Assembly: GCA_030603265.1 (NCBI GenBank) | Contig: JAUVYD010000081.1 | Span: 1 to 6,988 of the forward strand | Source of the DNA: Dehalococcoidia bacterium | GTDB lineage: Bacteria > Chloroflexota > Dehalococcoidia > GIF9 > AB-539-J10 | Reading direction: 5' to 3' | DNA length: 6,988 bases | Shown: positions 6,391-6,988 of the stretch, in pieces | Layout of the letters: the number at the start of each line of letters is the position of its first letter | Numbering within the stretch: the stretch's first letter is position 1 | The notes under the pieces: generated by a model | Databases searched by the model: none | Told to the model about the DNA's origin: nothing | What the model saw: only the letters and a program-made list of their open reading frames with translations | Program-made: the position numbers and the translations under genes

Positions 6391-6987
6391 CTAGCGCCCG
6401 AATATCCGGCGGGCAATCATCCACTTCTGAATCTCGTTGGCGCCCTCGTATATCTCCGGGCCTTTCGATTCGCGGTAGATGCGCTCGACCCTGTAGTTCG
6501 TGTCGTCGGCGCCCAGTCGCGACATGAAGCCGTACCCTCCGAATATCTGGACTGCGTCGCGCGCCATGTCAGCTCCCACCTGCGTCCCGTAGTATTTCGC
6601 CATGGCCGTCTCTGGCTCGGGAAACTCCTCGCCGGCATCGTGGCGGAGCGCCGCCTTGTAGCACATGTCTCTCGCCATGCATATCTGCGTGGCGCGTTCG
6701 GCCAGCTTGAACTGCCAGTACTGCATCTCCGCCAGCGTCTTGCCATACATCTGCCGTGCTTTCATGTGGCTGACGCTCTCGTCGAAAGCAGACTGCGCCA
6801 TGCCGACGCCGGATGCCCCGACGGCGATGCGGCCCCTGGTGAGCGTGCCAAGCGCTATGCGCAGGCCCTTGCCGACCTGCCAGATGAGATTTGCCGCAGG
6901 GACATGCACCCCTTCGAAAACGATGTCGGAGGTCAGGCAGCCGTGCATTCCCATCTTCCGGTCGGGTGGTGGAACAACGATGCCGTC
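6391..6987 (-). CDS. Acyl-CoA dehydrogenase, C-terminal part, 5'-truncated by window edge
   Basis: These are the last 198 codons of an FAD-dependent acyl-CoA dehydrogenase, which forms the alpha-beta double bond of an acyl-CoA and passes electrons to ETF. The frame stays open from 6954 to the window edge, reading DGIVVPPPDRK before MGMHG, so the ATG at 6954 is internal. Visible features: KMGMHGCLTSDIVFEGVHVP of the beta-domain end; TRGRIAVGASGVGMAQSAFDE and ARQMYGKTLAEMQYWQFKLAE of the C-terminal helical domain; DAVQIFGGYGFM with FAD-contacting residues; and YRVERIYRESKGPEIYEG followed by ANEIQ. The Glu of IYEG (codon 6445-6447) is at the usual catalytic-base position of short- and medium-chain enzymes. 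The usual Thr after EG is Ala here, and the segment between GFM and ER is a few residues longer (SRLGADDTNYRV). The substrate cannot be told; branched-chain, benzylsuccinyl-CoA-like or other acyl-CoA are all possible. It converges on ruvX across 6 bp with no terminator visible. Confidence 0.93.
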   Translation of the reverse strand, partial: DGIVVPPPDRKMGMHGCLTSDIVFEGVHVPAANLIWQVGKGLRIALGTLTRGRIAVGASGVGMAQSAFDESVSHMKARQMYGKTLAEMQYWQFKLAERATQICMARDMCYKAALRHDAGEEFPEPETAMAKYYGTQVGADMARDAVQIFGGYGFMSRLGADDTNYRVERIYRESKGPEIYEGANEIQKWMIARRIFGR

Positions 6988-6988
6988 C

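Noticed and set aside
1..6988. A new multi-gene defence, mobile or biosynthetic system
   Set aside because: Every gene is a recognised housekeeping or metabolic family, and no transposase, integrase, repeat array, toxin-antitoxin pair or unknown gene cluster is present.

Overview
The window is ordinary chromosomal housekeeping DNA from a high-GC bacterium (GC near 60% by eye). Two features lean towards Chloroflexota, possibly a Dehalococcoidia-type lineage. One is the AlaRS with a Cys-rich GCGKPTCGPNCECGRF block. The other is a cluster of short-leader genes with extended -10 promoters. This placement is inference from remembered family sequences; no marker in the window settles it.

Layout: (1) 2-790, plus strand: the 3' part of a sugar-nucleotide pyrophosphorylase (nucleotidyltransferase plus left-handed beta-helix) whose start lies outside the window. 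(2) 904-1995, minus strand: a YchF/Ola1-family P-loop NTPase with a degenerate G3 motif, convergent with gene 1 and followed by a small perfect hairpin. (3) 1996-2075: an 80-bp divergent promoter region. (4) 2076-3089, plus: holA, the delta subunit of the DNA polymerase III clamp loader, apparently leaderless. (5) 3183-5822, plus: complete alaS, with its own promoter-like element and a plausible ribosome binding site. (6) 5824-6384, plus: ruvX/yqgF, starting one base after the alaS stop, so probably co-transcribed and translationally coupled; it carries about 30 extra residues. (7) 6391-6987, minus: the C-terminal 198 codons of an acyl-CoA dehydrogenase, convergent with ruvX across only 6 bp; its start lies outside the window.

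The middle of the window (ychF, holA, alaS, ruvX) serves core information processing: translation-associated ATPase, clamp loading, alanine charging, and rRNA processing or Holliday-junction-type nuclease. The flanking genes serve sugar-nucleotide synthesis and acyl-CoA oxidation. They look like neighbours rather than partners.

I found no mobile element, CRISPR array, tRNA, rRNA or recognisable new multi-gene system. The most interesting points are the altered nucleotide-binding motifs of the YchF homologue, the insertion in RuvX, and a shared TGCTAnnAT element before three genes, which at holA predicts a transcript beginning at the start codon.
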